DNA of 64,000 nucleotides. Origin: an uncultured Burkholderiales bacterium. Its GTDB lineage: Bacteria; Pseudomonadota; Gammaproteobacteria; Burkholderiales; Burkholderiaceae_C. The first letter of the stretch is position 1; each line of letters begins with the position of its first letter. The notes below the pieces were generated by a model that was not told where the DNA came from, made no database searches, and worked only from the letters and a program-made list of their open reading frames with translations. A program made the position numbers and the translations under genes. This document shows, one piece after another, positions 45,190 through 53,823 of this stretch. Location: the NCBI GenBank assembly GCA_903870145.1, contig CAIQBO010000030.1, forward strand, positions 87,897 to 151,896. The letters run 5' to 3'.

Positions 45190-45831
45190 ATGCAGACCCC
45201 CATCACCCCATCCGCACGATCTGACCAAGCGCTGAGCGAGCCCACCCGCGAAGGTCTGCAAAAGCACTGGCCGCCGGGGCAAGACCTGTGGGTCTTTGGC
45301 TATGCCTCCTTGATTTGGCGCCCAGAGTTTGAAGTGACTGAGCGCCACTTGACACGCGTCTTGGGTTGGCACCGCGCCCTCAAAATGTGGAGTCATGTCA
45401 ACCGCGGCAGTCCTGAATGCCCCGGGCTTGTTTTTGCATTGCTCTCGGGCGGCAGTTGCCAAGGCATGGTGTTTCGAATTCCTTCCAACAAAGTGGCACA
45501 AACCGCCGAGGACCTTTGGTTCAGAGAAATGCCCAACGAGGTCTATGCCCCCAGGTGGCTGCAGTGCCCCACGCCTGGCGGCCCTGTCAGCGCATTGGCT
45601 TTCACATTGCCCAGAAGCAGCCCCAGCTACACGGGGGATTTGTCTGCAGCCCAATACCAACAAATATTCCGTGAATCCAAAGGCCGCTACGGTACAACAC
45701 TGGACTATGCACAACAAACTTATGAGAGTTTGTTAGCCCATGGCATTCAAGACAAATCACTGGCCGCCTTGTTAAGGCATGCACCACCATCCATGCCTGA
45801 GGTTGCTTCAAAAATTCTCAAGTGCCATTAG
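45190..45831 (+). CDS. gamma-glutamylcyclotransferase, ChaC-like
   Basis: 213 aa. The N-terminal part has VFGYASLIWRPEF, the YGSL-type binding loop of the ChaC/GGCT superfamily, followed by RALKMWSHVNRGSPECPGLV. ChaC proteins degrade glutathione to 5-oxoproline and Cys-Gly. The catalytic Glu is expected in the segment WFREMPNEVYAPRW. It is divergent from edd and 25 bases upstream of pdxH. Confidence 0.87.
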   Translation: MQTPITPSARSDQALSEPTREGLQKHWPPGQDLWVFGYASLIWRPEFEVTERHLTRVLGWHRALKMWSHVNRGSPECPGLVFALLSGGSCQGMVFRIPSNKVAQTAEDLWFREMPNEVYAPRWLQCPTPGGPVSALAFTLPRSSPSYTGDLSAAQYQQIFRESKGRYGTTLDYAQQTYESLLAHGIQDKSLAALLRHAPPSMPEVASKILKCH

Positions 45832-45856
45832 GCCTTGCCATTAAAATTCAAAAACC

Positions 45857-46489
45857 ATGAACATCGCAGATCTGCGCAAGAGCTATGAAAAAGCCGAGTT
45901 GAGCGAAGACGCCTGTGCGCCCGATCCTTTGAATCAATTTGATCGCTGGATAAAAGAAGCCATCGCGTCGCAAGTGCCAGAACCCAATGCCATGACACTG
46001 GCCACGGTGGCCAGCAATATGAGGCCCAGCACACGGGTGGTCTTGATCAAAGACTACGACGCCAGTGGCATTGTTTGGTACACCAATTACAGCAGTCGAA
46101 AAGGCCTTGAATTGGCGGGCAATCCGTATGCAGCATTGCAATTTCATTGGGTTGAATTGGAGCGTGTGGTGCGCATTGAAGGGCGAGTCGAAAGGGTCAG
46201 TGACATCCAAAGCAACACCTACTTTGACAGCCGTCCGCTAGACTCACGCATTGGCGCTTGGGCCTCGCCACAAAGCCAAGTGATACAAGGGCGCACCGAG
46301 TTGGTGACCCGCGCAGCCAAATATGCCGCGCAATTTTTGCTGCAACCCCCGCGCCCAGCGCATTGGGGCGGCTACAGGTTGGTGCCCGAGATGTGGGAGT
46401 TTTGGCAAGGCCGCAAAAGCCGCCTGCACGATCGGCTGCGTTACCGCTTAGACGAAGGGCAATGGGCCAGGGAGCGTTTGGCGCCTTGA
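45857..46489 (+). CDS. pdxH: pyridoxamine 5'-phosphate oxidase
   Basis: 210 aa FMN-dependent oxidase forming pyridoxal 5'-phosphate from PNP or PMP. The N-terminal [18 protein letters not shown]-binding [24 protein letters not shown], and the C-terminal [20 protein letters not shown] and HDRLRY match PdxH closely; the last Arg and His bind the PLP phosphate. Full length, no oddities. Confidence 0.97.
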   Translation: MNIADLRKSYEKAELSEDACAPDPLNQFDRWIKEAIASQVPEPNAMTLATVASNMRPSTRVVLIKDYDASGIVWYTNYSSRKGLELAGNPYAALQFHWVELERVVRIEGRVERVSDIQSNTYFDSRPLDSRIGAWASPQSQVIQGRTELVTRAAKYAAQFLLQPPRPAHWGGYRLVPEMWEFWQGRKSRLHDRLRYRLDEGQWARERLAP

Positions 46490-46503
46490 CCTTGACAATG
46501 CAC

Positions 46504-46535
46504 AGGGGGCGGCTCTCAGCCGTAAAGTACCCCCT
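46504..46535. terminator. nested hairpin between convergent pdxH and cyclophilin genes
   Basis: AGGGGG (46504-46509) pairs with CCCCCT (46530-46535), enclosing CGGCT (46510-46514) paired with AGCCG (46518-46522). It starts 15 bases after the pdxH stop and ends 9 bases before the cyclophilin gene's stop. No clear T-run. Confidence 0.55.
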
Positions 46536-46543
46536 CTGCCTGT

Positions 46544-47425
46544 TTATTGCGTTTGTGCGGCACTTTGCAAAACAATATTCACCAGTGGAAAGTCCGCCAT
46601 GCCAAAACGAGTGCCGGTGGCACTGCTGCCCATGGCGTCCATCACCGACAAGCCTTGCGTCAATTTTCCAAACACCGCATAGCCAGGACTGGCAGTACTG
46701 GCGTAGTCTAAAAATGCGTTGTCAATCAAGTTGAAATAAAACTGCGAAGTTGCTGAATTGGCAGCGCTGGCGCGGGCCATTGCAATCGTACCTCGCGCAT
46801 TGCTCAGGCCTTTGTTGCTCTCTAGCGCGATGGCAGCGCGCACGCCCGCCTGCTCTGCACCCGCGGCAGTGTATCCACCGCCTTGCGCCACGAAGTTGGC
46901 AATCACGCGGTGAAACACAGTGTTGGCATAAAAACCATCATGCACATATTGCAAAAAATTGCTGACAGTAGCGGGCGCTGCCGTAGGGTTGAGCTCGACC
47001 ACCATACTGCCCAAATTGGTCACCAAAGTCACTTGGGGTTCGGGCACAGTCAGGGTTTTGGTCAGCAAGCTGATGCCTGAAGTGTTTTTGGCTTGGAACG
47101 TCAAAGTGCCAGTGCCGTTGACCGTGCAGGTGGCCTTGACTTCGGTGTCCGTGCTGGTGGACAAGACGGTGATGCTGCTGCATTTGTCAGCGCTGAGCGT
47201 CAACGCAGTGCCCGCGCTCAAAGCCGTACCCAAGATCTTGAAGCTGCTGATTTGGCTGTAACTCAAGCGGTCAACTTGAATGTCGGAAACACTCGCCAAT
47301 GGGCCTTGAGTTAACTGACTTCCACCACCTCCGCCACAGGCCGTGAGGAAGCAGGCGAGATAAAGAAGGCTTGCAATACCAGAGACTCGCGTAGCTATCT
47401 TGGTTTGAAATTGAAACAGCATCAT
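46544..47425 (-). CDS. cyclophilin-type peptidyl-prolyl isomerase lipoprotein
   Basis: 293 aa. The signal peptide ends FLTAC, a lipobox, followed by a Gly-rich linker. Residues about 35-125 form a small beta domain with a possible disulphide (Cys in DKCSS and ATCTVNG). The cyclophilin domain is C-terminal, with NPTAAPATVSNFLQYV, FHRVIANFVAQGGG and the SQFYFNL stretch. Compared with PpiB, the active-site region FHRVI is conserved. It should act on envelope proteins in the periplasm. Confidence 0.9.
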   Translation of the reverse strand: MMLFQFQTKIATRVSGIASLLYLACFLTACGGGGGSQLTQGPLASVSDIQVDRLSYSQISSFKILGTALSAGTALTLSADKCSSITVLSTSTDTEVKATCTVNGTGTLTFQAKNTSGISLLTKTLTVPEPQVTLVTNLGSMVVELNPTAAPATVSNFLQYVHDGFYANTVFHRVIANFVAQGGGYTAAGAEQAGVRAAIALESNKGLSNARGTIAMARASAANSATSQFYFNLIDNAFLDYASTASPGYAVFGKLTQGLSVMDAMGSSATGTRFGMADFPLVNIVLQSAAQTQ

Positions 47426-47452
47426 GAAAAAATCTTAAAAATAAAACCACTG

Positions 47453-47509
47453 GGTGGACAGTTGAACCTGGATCCTAAACCAATGGGCAGCCAGCTTGAA
47501 ATGTCCACC
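47453..47509. repeat. long-range inverted repeat between TonB receptor and cyclophilin genes
   Basis: GGTGGACA (47453-47460) and TGTCCACC (47502-47509) are perfect 8-base inverted arms separated by 41 bases. Inside, CTGG and CCAG can add a second stem. The element is just after the receptor stop (minus strand) and 27 bases before the cyclophilin start, so it may be a weak terminator or mRNA end structure. Confidence 0.45.
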
Positions 47510-47521
47510 GCACAGTATCGC

Positions 47522-49558
47522 TTAAAAATTTGCCACAACGCCAAATTTAACCGAACGCCCCGGCAGCGGCGCTTTACCCGGCGCAGTGCTGGTCAAAATA
47601 GAGCTGGCACTGTAGGCCCATTGATTGCTCAGGTTGTCCACGCGTACAAACCAGTTCAAGCTGCCCAGCTCCATTTTTTGTCGATAACCCAGACCGCCGT
47701 GCCACAAGGTGTAGGCCGCCGTCACCATGCTGCCAACCGGTACTCTGTTTTGTGCGGCATAAGCATCCAAGCCCAAGTGGGCAGTCAAAGGCCCTTGTGC
47801 GTAGCGCAAATTGGCTCCCATTCTGAGGGGTGAAATTCTGGGCAAGGGCTCGTTCAAACTTTGGTTGACAGCGCGGACCAAGTCAGCCTTGAGCCCCAAG
47901 TCCAGCGAACCCGCGCTTTGCATCAAGCGCACTTGCCCAGATGCTTCGAAACCGGAAAAACGTGCGCGAACGCCTTGGTAGTTTTGGATGGGCAAACCCG
48001 ATTCTTGATCGACCAACCCAGTCCCCAACAAGCCAATGAAGTTGGAGAAGCGGCTTTGAAAAGCCGTCAATGCCGCTTTGTTCGCGCCCACCTGCCACTC
48101 CAACCCCAAGTCCACACTGCCTGACTTTTCCAAGCCCAGTGCTGAATCCCCCCGCTCCCACGCTGCTGTGGCGATGTGCGGCCCATTGGCAAAAAGCTCA
48201 TAGTCTTTGGGGGCTCTTTGAGTGTGCGCTGCATTGACTGTCCAGAGCCACTGTGGACTGAGTTCAAAGCGAGCACCCAAGGCAAAACTTTGCGGTGTGA
48301 ATTTGCGATCGCCTGTCTCAAATCGGTCGACACTGGGGTCGGGGTTGCCAAACGATCGCACCTTGACTTGCTCGCGGCGCAGTCCCCAACTCCATCTTGC
48401 TTTGTCAAAAGACAACTCTTCCAAAACAAACAAAGCCTGCGTCTGAGTTCGGCTGTAAGGTGCAAAGGCCTCATCACCTGCGGCTGAAAAATGACCCGCT
48501 TCTGACTGCCAACCCCACGCACCTTCCCACCCGGCCCATGAACGGTGACGCCCTTGCAAACGAAAGTCATGACCTTGATTGGCAAAAACAGTACCCGGCG
48601 CACCAGCGTCAAATTCGGTATGCTGGTATCGGGTTTGACTGGCCTGTGCTTGCACACTTTGCCAGAGACCAGACAAAGGCTTCCACTGCCCCTCCAGGGC
48701 CACTCGTTTGGAATACATGTCAATGGTGACTTCATCTTCAGCCACTGTGCCGTAATTACTTTTGTATTCGTTGACAGCCAAACCCAGGAAACCTTGGTCA
48801 AAAAACAAACTGCCACCGACCGCTCCACCTTTGGAGGTGCTGTCCGAGTTGCAAATGCGCATTGCCAGCACAGGCGAACCAGGCTTGCTGCAAGCCAAGT
48901 TCTGCGGCACTTTGACATCATCCGTTTTGCGGTCAAACGCGTCCACATGCAAAACCCAGCGGCCGCTGCCCGTTTCCAGCAAAGCACCCACGCTGCGTTC
49001 ACCGTTGCCGCTTCCTGATTGCGCTTGTGCTTTGCCCAGAACACCTTGGAAAGGTGTGCGCGGTATGCGGTTGTCAATCACATTGACCACGCCGCCCACA
49101 GCGCTGCCGCCGTATTGCAGGGATGCAGGGCCTCGCAATACTTCAATGCGCTCAACGCTGAGCACATCCAGGGGCACTGCGTGGTCGTAGCTCAACGCAG
49201 AAACATCCAGACTGGCCCCGCTGTTGCTCAGCACGCGGATGCGGTCGCCGTCCAAACCGCGCACAATGGGGCGACTGGCATTGGGCCCAAAGTAAGTGCT
49301 AGAGACACCGGGCAAACTGTTCAATGTTTCACCCAAGCTGCCCTGCCCGCTTTGCGAAAGCTCTAAGCCCGACAAACTCGCGGCGGTGCTGGGCCCTTGC
49401 GCACGGCCCAAAGGGTTGCCCGTGATGACGACCTCTTGCACGGCTTGTGCCATCGCGTTTTGACACAAGCCCAGCGCCCCCAGAACCAACACCCAGTGGC
49501 GCGAGGAAGAAAGGCCCTTTGCCCAGCGCTGCTGGGTCTTGCAATATTTTTCAAACAT
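47522..49558 (-). CDS. TonB-dependent outer-membrane receptor, ZnuD-like
   Basis: 678 aa. Signal peptide (LGLCQNAMA) then TonB box region VQEVVITGNPLG, plug domain with RPIVRGLDGDRIRVLSNSG, VERIEVLRGPASLQYGG and SAVGGVVNVIDNRIP, then a 22-strand-type barrel ending in aromatic residues (VKFGVVANF). The plug sequence is nearest ZnuD and related metal receptors. A cysteine pair near residue 235 (LACSKPG and RICNSDS) sits in an extracellular loop. ATG 49558 has AGGAAA 7 bases upstream; the open frame beyond it is non-homologous. Substrate (zinc, or another metal or chelate) is inferred; I saw no clear Zur box. Confidence 0.85.
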   Translation of the reverse strand: MFEKYCKTQQRWAKGLSSSRHWVLVLGALGLCQNAMAQAVQEVVITGNPLGRAQGPSTAASLSGLELSQSGQGSLGETLNSLPGVSSTYFGPNASRPIVRGLDGDRIRVLSNSGASLDVSALSYDHAVPLDVLSVERIEVLRGPASLQYGGSAVGGVVNVIDNRIPRTPFQGVLGKAQAQSGSGNGERSVGALLETGSGRWVLHVDAFDRKTDDVKVPQNLACSKPGSPVLAMRICNSDSTSKGGAVGGSLFFDQGFLGLAVNEYKSNYGTVAEDEVTIDMYSKRVALEGQWKPLSGLWQSVQAQASQTRYQHTEFDAGAPGTVFANQGHDFRLQGRHRSWAGWEGAWGWQSEAGHFSAAGDEAFAPYSRTQTQALFVLEELSFDKARWSWGLRREQVKVRSFGNPDPSVDRFETGDRKFTPQSFALGARFELSPQWLWTVNAAHTQRAPKDYELFANGPHIATAAWERGDSALGLEKSGSVDLGLEWQVGANKAALTAFQSRFSNFIGLLGTGLVDQESGLPIQNYQGVRARFSGFEASGQVRLMQSAGSLDLGLKADLVRAVNQSLNEPLPRISPLRMGANLRYAQGPLTAHLGLDAYAAQNRVPVGSMVTAAYTLWHGGLGYRQKMELGSLNWFVRVDNLSNQWAYSASSILTSTAPGKAPLPGRSVKFGVVANF

Positions 49559-49622
49559 GATTTTTCCTGAGATATGCCATACAACCCATGCCGCGTTGAT
49601 GCGGCTGGGAAAACTTGTCAAA

Positions 49623-50090
49623 TCAAAGGAAAAAAGGCGGCGCTCGGGCTGAAAAATAAGCCGGCGTCTGGCCGGGTTGACTTGGCGCTTGCAACAAGGC
49701 CAAATCGGAACTGGGCGCTTGGTATGCCGGTAACGTGCAAGCGCTTCGCAGACCTGCACTGAGCCCCAAATGGTCTAGCAGCTGGCAAGTTCCAGAGCCC
49801 TCTGCATGGTCACCAAAAAGGTCTGGTGAAGATGCGGGTGCAGACGAAGGCAAGGCGAGCGGCGCGCCTGAAGCGTCTGCCAACGCAACCAGCGCGTTGC
49901 TGGCAATTGCACCCTTGGCCCCGTGCATCACTTGGTGAATTTGGGCCCACAAGGGTGCCAACATCACCATGCAGATCAGCAGCGTTGTCCAGAAAAATTT
50001 GACAGAAAAATTTGGCGTAAACGCAGCCAGTCCGGCCCCTCGCCGGCGCCTAACATTTTGCTGTGCAAGCCTAATTTTCACAAGACGCAT
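49623..50090 (-). CDS. small membrane protein upstream of the TonB receptor (DUF2946-like)
   Basis: 155 aa. Basic N-terminus, one transmembrane segment (FFWTTLLICMVMLAPLWA), then HQVMHG, a Ser/Pro/Ala-rich spacer, CQLLDHLG and a C-terminal ARAPPFFL. The C-terminal R-x-P-P and the Cys/His pattern recall DUF2946 proteins, which often accompany metal-related TonB receptors; the match is weak. I chose ATG 50090, since the frame upstream runs into msrA. The gap to the receptor start is 64 bases. Role unknown, possibly metal handling. Confidence 0.6.
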   Translation of the reverse strand: MRLVKIRLAQQNVRRRRGAGLAAFTPNFSVKFFWTTLLICMVMLAPLWAQIHQVMHGAKGAIASNALVALADASGAPLALPSSAPASSPDLFGDHAEGSGTCQLLDHLGLSAGLRSACTLPAYQAPSSDLALLQAPSQPGQTPAYFSARAPPFFL

Positions 50091-50097
50091 GCCCTGA

Positions 50098-50646
50098 TTA
50101 TCTCCGAACCCAGTCAGCAAATATTTTGCGAAATTTGCTGACCTTGGGCGTAGCCACCGCCAAACAATAGCCCTGCGTGGGGTTGCGTTCAAAAAAATCT
50201 TGGTGGTACTCTTCGGCCGCAGAATAATTTTGCAAAGGCAATACTTCGGTCACGATGGGCGCGCCCAATACGCCGTCGGCTTGAATTTCTTGAATCAAGT
50301 CTCTGGCCACCTGTTCATGCTCAGCTTGCGTGAAGTAAATGCCGCTGCGGTATTGGGTGCCGCGATCATTGCCCTGCCGGTTCAAGGTGGTGGCGTCGTG
50401 CACACCAAAGAAAATTTCAAGCAAGACGCGGGCGCTGATGACGCTGGGGTCATATTGCAAGCGCACCACTTCATTGTGGCCTGTGTTGCCACTGCAAACT
50501 TGCTCATAAGTCGGGTTCAAGGTGTGCCCATTGCAATAACCCGATTCAACATCCAGCACACCTTTGACCTGCACAAAAACCGCTTCGGTGCACCAAAAGC
50601 AACCGCCGCCTAAGACCAGTGTTTCGATGTTCGAGGGAGTGTTCAT
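50098..50646 (-). CDS. msrA: peptide methionine-S-sulfoxide reductase MsrA
   Basis: 182 aa. [13 protein letters not shown] contains the catalytic Cys16, followed by [36 protein letters not shown] and [11 protein letters not shown], all classical for MsrA. Reduces methionine S-sulfoxide in oxidised proteins using thioredoxin. It is divergent from gcdH; seven bases separate its stop from the small membrane protein start, so those may be co-transcribed. Confidence 0.97.
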   Translation of the reverse strand: MNTPSNIETLVLGGGCFWCTEAVFVQVKGVLDVESGYCNGHTLNPTYEQVCSGNTGHNEVVRLQYDPSVISARVLLEIFFGVHDATTLNRQGNDRGTQYRSGIYFTQAEHEQVARDLIQEIQADGVLGAPIVTEVLPLQNYSAAEEYHQDFFERNPTQGYCLAVATPKVSKFRKIFADWVRR

Positions 50647-50708
50647 ATCTGGATTCTGGCATAGCTATAAAATCGTCGACTTTCATCCTTAAACTTTCGG
50701 ACCTCCCC

Positions 50709-51896
50709 ATGAAACCCAGCTTCCAATGGAACGACCCTTTTTTGCTGAGCGCCCAGTTGAGCGACGACGAACGCGCCATTGTGGATGCAGCGCACAATTT
50801 CTGCCAAGAAAAACTTCAAACCAGGGTTTTGATGGCCGCGCGGCATGAAACATTTGACCGCGAAATCATGAACGAATTTGGCAGCATGGGGTTTTTAGGC
50901 TCAACCATCGAAGGCTATGGCTGCGCTGGCTTGAACTATGTCAGCTACGGCTTGGTGGCCCGCGAAGTCGAGCGCGTTGACAGCGGCTACCGAAGCGCCA
51001 TGAGCGTGCAAAGCTCCTTGGTGATGCACCCGATCAATGAATACGGCAGCCCCGCGCAACGCGAAAAATACCTGCCCAAATTGGCCACCGGCGAATGGGT
51101 GGGCTGCTTTGGCTTGACTGAACCCAACTTCGGCTCCGACCCGGCCAGCATGATCACGCGCGCCAAACCGGTGGACGGCGGTTACATCATGAAGGGCGCC
51201 AAGATGTGGATCACCAACGCCCCCATCGCCGATGTGTTCGTGGTCTGGGCCAAACTCGAAACTGAGGGTGATGGCCAGTCAGCCATCCGAGGTTTTATTT
51301 TGGAAAAGGGCATGAAGGGCCTGAGCGCCCCCAAAATTGAAGGCAAGATGAGCCTGCGGGCCAGCATCACCGGTGAGATTGTCATGGACGATGTGTTTGT
51401 GCCCGAGTCCCAATTGCTGCCCAATGTGGCTGGTCTGAAAGGCCCGTTTGGCTGCCTGAACAAGGCCCGCTATGGCATCGCATGGGGCGCTTTGGGCGCG
51501 GCCGAAGATTGCTGGCACCGTGCTCGTCAGTACACCTTGGACCGAGTTCAATTTGGCCGTCCATTGGCGCAAAACCAATTGATCCAAAAGAAATTGGCCG
51601 ACATGCAAACCGAGATCGCGCTGGGCCTGCAAGGCTGCTTGCGCGTGGGCCGCTTGATGGACGAAGGCCAATCAGTGCCCGAGATGATCAGCTTGATCAA
51701 GCGCAACAGTTGCGGCAAAGCTTTGGATGTCGCCCGCATGGCGCGTGACATGCATGGCGGCAATGGCATTCACGACGAATACCACGTCATTCGGCACATG
51801 ATCAACTTGGAAACCGTCAACACCTATGAGGGCACGCACGACGTGCATGCTTTGATTTTGGGCCGCGCTCAAACCGGCTTGCAGGCCTTTTATTGA
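50709..51896 (+). CDS. gcdH: glutaryl-CoA dehydrogenase
   Basis: 395 aa acyl-CoA dehydrogenase of the GcdH branch; oxidises and decarboxylates glutaryl-CoA to crotonyl-CoA in lysine/tryptophan breakdown. The flavin region [17 protein letters not shown] and [16 protein letters not shown] are typical; Glu374 in [17 protein letters not shown] is the catalytic base. ATG 50709 is chosen because it gives the family start ([13 protein letters not shown]); the frame is open 30 codons upstream but overlaps the msrA start. A strong terminator follows. Confidence 0.94.
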   Translation: MKPSFQWNDPFLLSAQLSDDERAIVDAAHNFCQEKLQTRVLMAARHETFDREIMNEFGSMGFLGSTIEGYGCAGLNYVSYGLVAREVERVDSGYRSAMSVQSSLVMHPINEYGSPAQREKYLPKLATGEWVGCFGLTEPNFGSDPASMITRAKPVDGGYIMKGAKMWITNAPIADVFVVWAKLETEGDGQSAIRGFILEKGMKGLSAPKIEGKMSLRASITGEIVMDDVFVPESQLLPNVAGLKGPFGCLNKARYGIAWGALGAAEDCWHRARQYTLDRVQFGRPLAQNQLIQKKLADMQTEIALGLQGCLRVGRLMDEGQSVPEMISLIKRNSCGKALDVARMARDMHGGNGIHDEYHVIRHMINLETVNTYEGTHDVHALILGRAQTGLQAFY

Positions 51897-51930
51897 CACC
51901 ACATGGGCCCCTGTGCTCCTAGACCCTGAA

Positions 51931-51957
51931 AAAGACCGCCTTGGCGGTCTTTTTTTT
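51931..51957 (+). terminator. intrinsic terminator of gcdH
   Basis: AAAGACCGCC (51931-51940) pairs fully with GGCGGTCTTT (51943-51952) across a 2-base TT loop region and runs into a T-tract to 51957. It follows the gcdH stop by 34 bases. Confidence 0.93.
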
Positions 51958-51967
51958 GACCTCTGAC

Positions 51968-52016
51968 TTGACGAATCTCCTGAAAATCCTTACATTAATA
52001 ACCAACGAGTCATTAA
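51968..52016 (+). promoter_or_regulatory. promoter and operator candidate of the TetR-RND operon
   Basis: TTGACG (51968-51973), 17 bases, TACATT (51991-51996) is a good sigma-70 promoter with start near 52003, giving a leader under 20 bases. TTAAT (51995-51999) and ATTAA (52012-52016) form a 22-base inverted repeat that overlaps the -10 and start, a likely site for the TetR-type regulator encoded next. Confidence 0.5.
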
Positions 52017-52019
52017 AAC

Positions 52020-52661
52020 GTGCCTGAAGCCCTAAGCCATCCCAAACGCGAACGCCGCAAACTGCAACGCCCAGGCGAGTTGCTAGAAGCTGCGCTGGAC
52101 TTGTTTGTTGAAAAAGGCTTTGCCGCCACACGCTCAGAAGAGGTGGCCGCCAAGGCGGGCGTCTCTAAAGGCACTTTGTTCTTGTACTTCCCCTCTAAGG
52201 AAGAGTTGTTCAAAGCAGTGGTGCGTGAAAACGTGGTCCGCCCGGTGAGTCAAGGCGCCGTAGAGGCCGCCAACTTCACTGGCAACAGCGGGGACTTGCT
52301 GAAAATGCTGATGATTGAATGGTGGCGCCGTTACGGCTCCACCAAAGCCTCCGGGATTTCCAAATTAATCATCAGCGAAGCGAGTAATTTTCCTGAGCTG
52401 GCCGCGTTCTACCAAGAAGAAGTCATTCTGCCTGCGGAGCTTTTGGTGCAACGGGTTTTGCAGCGGGGCATCGACCGAGCAGAGTTCAAAATTGTCGATC
52501 TGCGCTATACCGTGTTGGCCGTGATTTCGCCGCTGCTGTTCCTGATCATGTGGAAGCATTCCATGGCTTTGTGCGGCCCCAAAGAAAGCCCACTTGACCC
52601 AGAAAAATTCATCGCGCAGCATGCCGACTTGATTGTGCAAGGCTTGTCTAAAGAGAAATAA
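52020..52661 (+). CDS. TetR/AcrR-family transcriptional regulator
   Basis: 213 aa. The helix-turn-helix domain lies at about 15-65 (LLEAALDLFVEKGFAATRSE and EVAAKAGVSKGTLFLYFPSK), typical of TetR. A C-terminal ligand domain follows. GTG is the best start; a close Shine-Dalgarno box is not evident. It is three bases upstream of the RND adaptor gene, so it belongs to the same operon and probably represses it; drug or dye efflux control is the family norm. Confidence 0.9.
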   Translation: MPEALSHPKRERRKLQRPGELLEAALDLFVEKGFAATRSEEVAAKAGVSKGTLFLYFPSKEELFKAVVRENVVRPVSQGAVEAANFTGNSGDLLKMLMIEWWRRYGSTKASGISKLIISEASNFPELAAFYQEEVILPAELLVQRVLQRGIDRAEFKIVDLRYTVLAVISPLLFLIMWKHSMALCGPKESPLDPEKFIAQHADLIVQGLSKEK

Positions 52662-52664
52662 AAA

Positions 52665-53810
52665 ATGTCGTTTTTGCGTCCAAAAAACATTGCGCTCGCC
52701 GTGCTTTCAGTCTCTGTGATTCTGAGTTTGGGCTGGGCACTTCAGCGCGGCTACATCGGCAAAACTTCAGCCCCAGAGGCTGCCACTGTTGTGTCCGCCA
52801 GCCAAGCCAAGAACGTGATTGAGTTGGCATTGACCGACGAAGTGATCGCTCAAAAATTAAGCATGACCCAGGGCCTGCCTGTTTCAGGCACTTTGAAGGC
52901 GGTGCGAAGTGCCATGGTCAAGGCCCGCGTGGCTGGTGAATTGATGGCCCTGGAAGTGCGCGAGGGCGACGCCGTCAAAGTCGGCCAAATATTGGCCCGT
53001 GTCGACCCCACCGAATACACAGCCAGACAGAGTCAAGCTCAGCAACAAGCACAAGCCGCGCAAGCGCAAGTCGAGGTCGCTCAGCGTCAGTTTGACAACA
53101 ACAATGCGCTGGTCAATCAAGGCTTTATTTCAAAGACAGCGCTAGACACATCACTGGCCAATTTGAATGGCGCCAAAGCCACCTACCAAGCTGCCTTGTC
53201 GGCTTTGGATGTGGCGCGCAAGGCGGTGGACGACACCACCCTCAAAGCCCCTTTGAGCGGCTGGGTCAGTCAGCGTTTGGCACAGCCGGGCGAGAGAGTC
53301 TCGCCCGATGCCCGAATTTTAGAAATCGTAGATTTGTCGCAGCTTGAACTCGAAGCCACCCTGACATCGGCCGATGCCATGTTGGTCAAGTTGGGGCAAA
53401 CCGCCACATTGAGAGTGGAAGGCTCGGGACAAGAGGTCAGCGCCAAAGTGCTGCGAATCAACCCCAGCACACAAGTTGGCAGCCGAAGTGTGCTGGTCTA
53501 TTTAGGACTGCAAGCCCACCCCAGTTTGCGCCAAGGTGTGTTCGTGCAAGGCAGCCTGGGCACCCTATCGGTACAAGCCATCGTGCTGCCGCTAGAAAGT
53601 GTACGCACCGACAAGCCCGAGCCCTATGTTCAAACCATTCAAAACAATGCCGTGATGCACGTCAAGGTCAGCACAGGCATTCGCGGCGAAATCGCCGGCC
53701 GCGCCATGATTGCGGTCTCATCCGTGCCAGAGGGCATGAAAGTTTTAGCGCCCAGTGCAGGCTCGGTGCGCGAGGGCACGCAAGTCAAATACACCACCAG
53801 CGTGCGCTGA
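52665..53810 (+). CDS. RND efflux periplasmic adaptor (membrane fusion protein)
   Basis: 381 aa. N-terminal anchor (ALAVLSVSVILSLGWAL), lipoyl/barrel-sandwich segment (VKARVAGELMALEVREGDAVKVGQ), a helical hairpin rich in Gln and Ala (about 120-190), and a beta-barrel domain LSQLELEATLTSADA. It links the inner-membrane pump to TolC. It precedes the permease gene by 13 bases. No lipobox is present. Confidence 0.94.
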   Translation: MSFLRPKNIALAVLSVSVILSLGWALQRGYIGKTSAPEAATVVSASQAKNVIELALTDEVIAQKLSMTQGLPVSGTLKAVRSAMVKARVAGELMALEVREGDAVKVGQILARVDPTEYTARQSQAQQQAQAAQAQVEVAQRQFDNNNALVNQGFISKTALDTSLANLNGAKATYQAALSALDVARKAVDDTTLKAPLSGWVSQRLAQPGERVSPDARILEIVDLSQLELEATLTSADAMLVKLGQTATLRVEGSGQEVSAKVLRINPSTQVGSRSVLVYLGLQAHPSLRQGVFVQGSLGTLSVQAIVLPLESVRTDKPEPYVQTIQNNAVMHVKVSTGIRGEIAGRAMIAVSSVPEGMKVLAPSAGSVREGTQVKYTTSVR

Positions 53811-53823
53811 AAGAACGCTTACC

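Noticed and set aside
49559..49622. Zur or Fur box before the TonB receptor
   Set aside because: I searched by eye for GTTATA-type and GATAAT-type palindromes and found none convincing in the gap.
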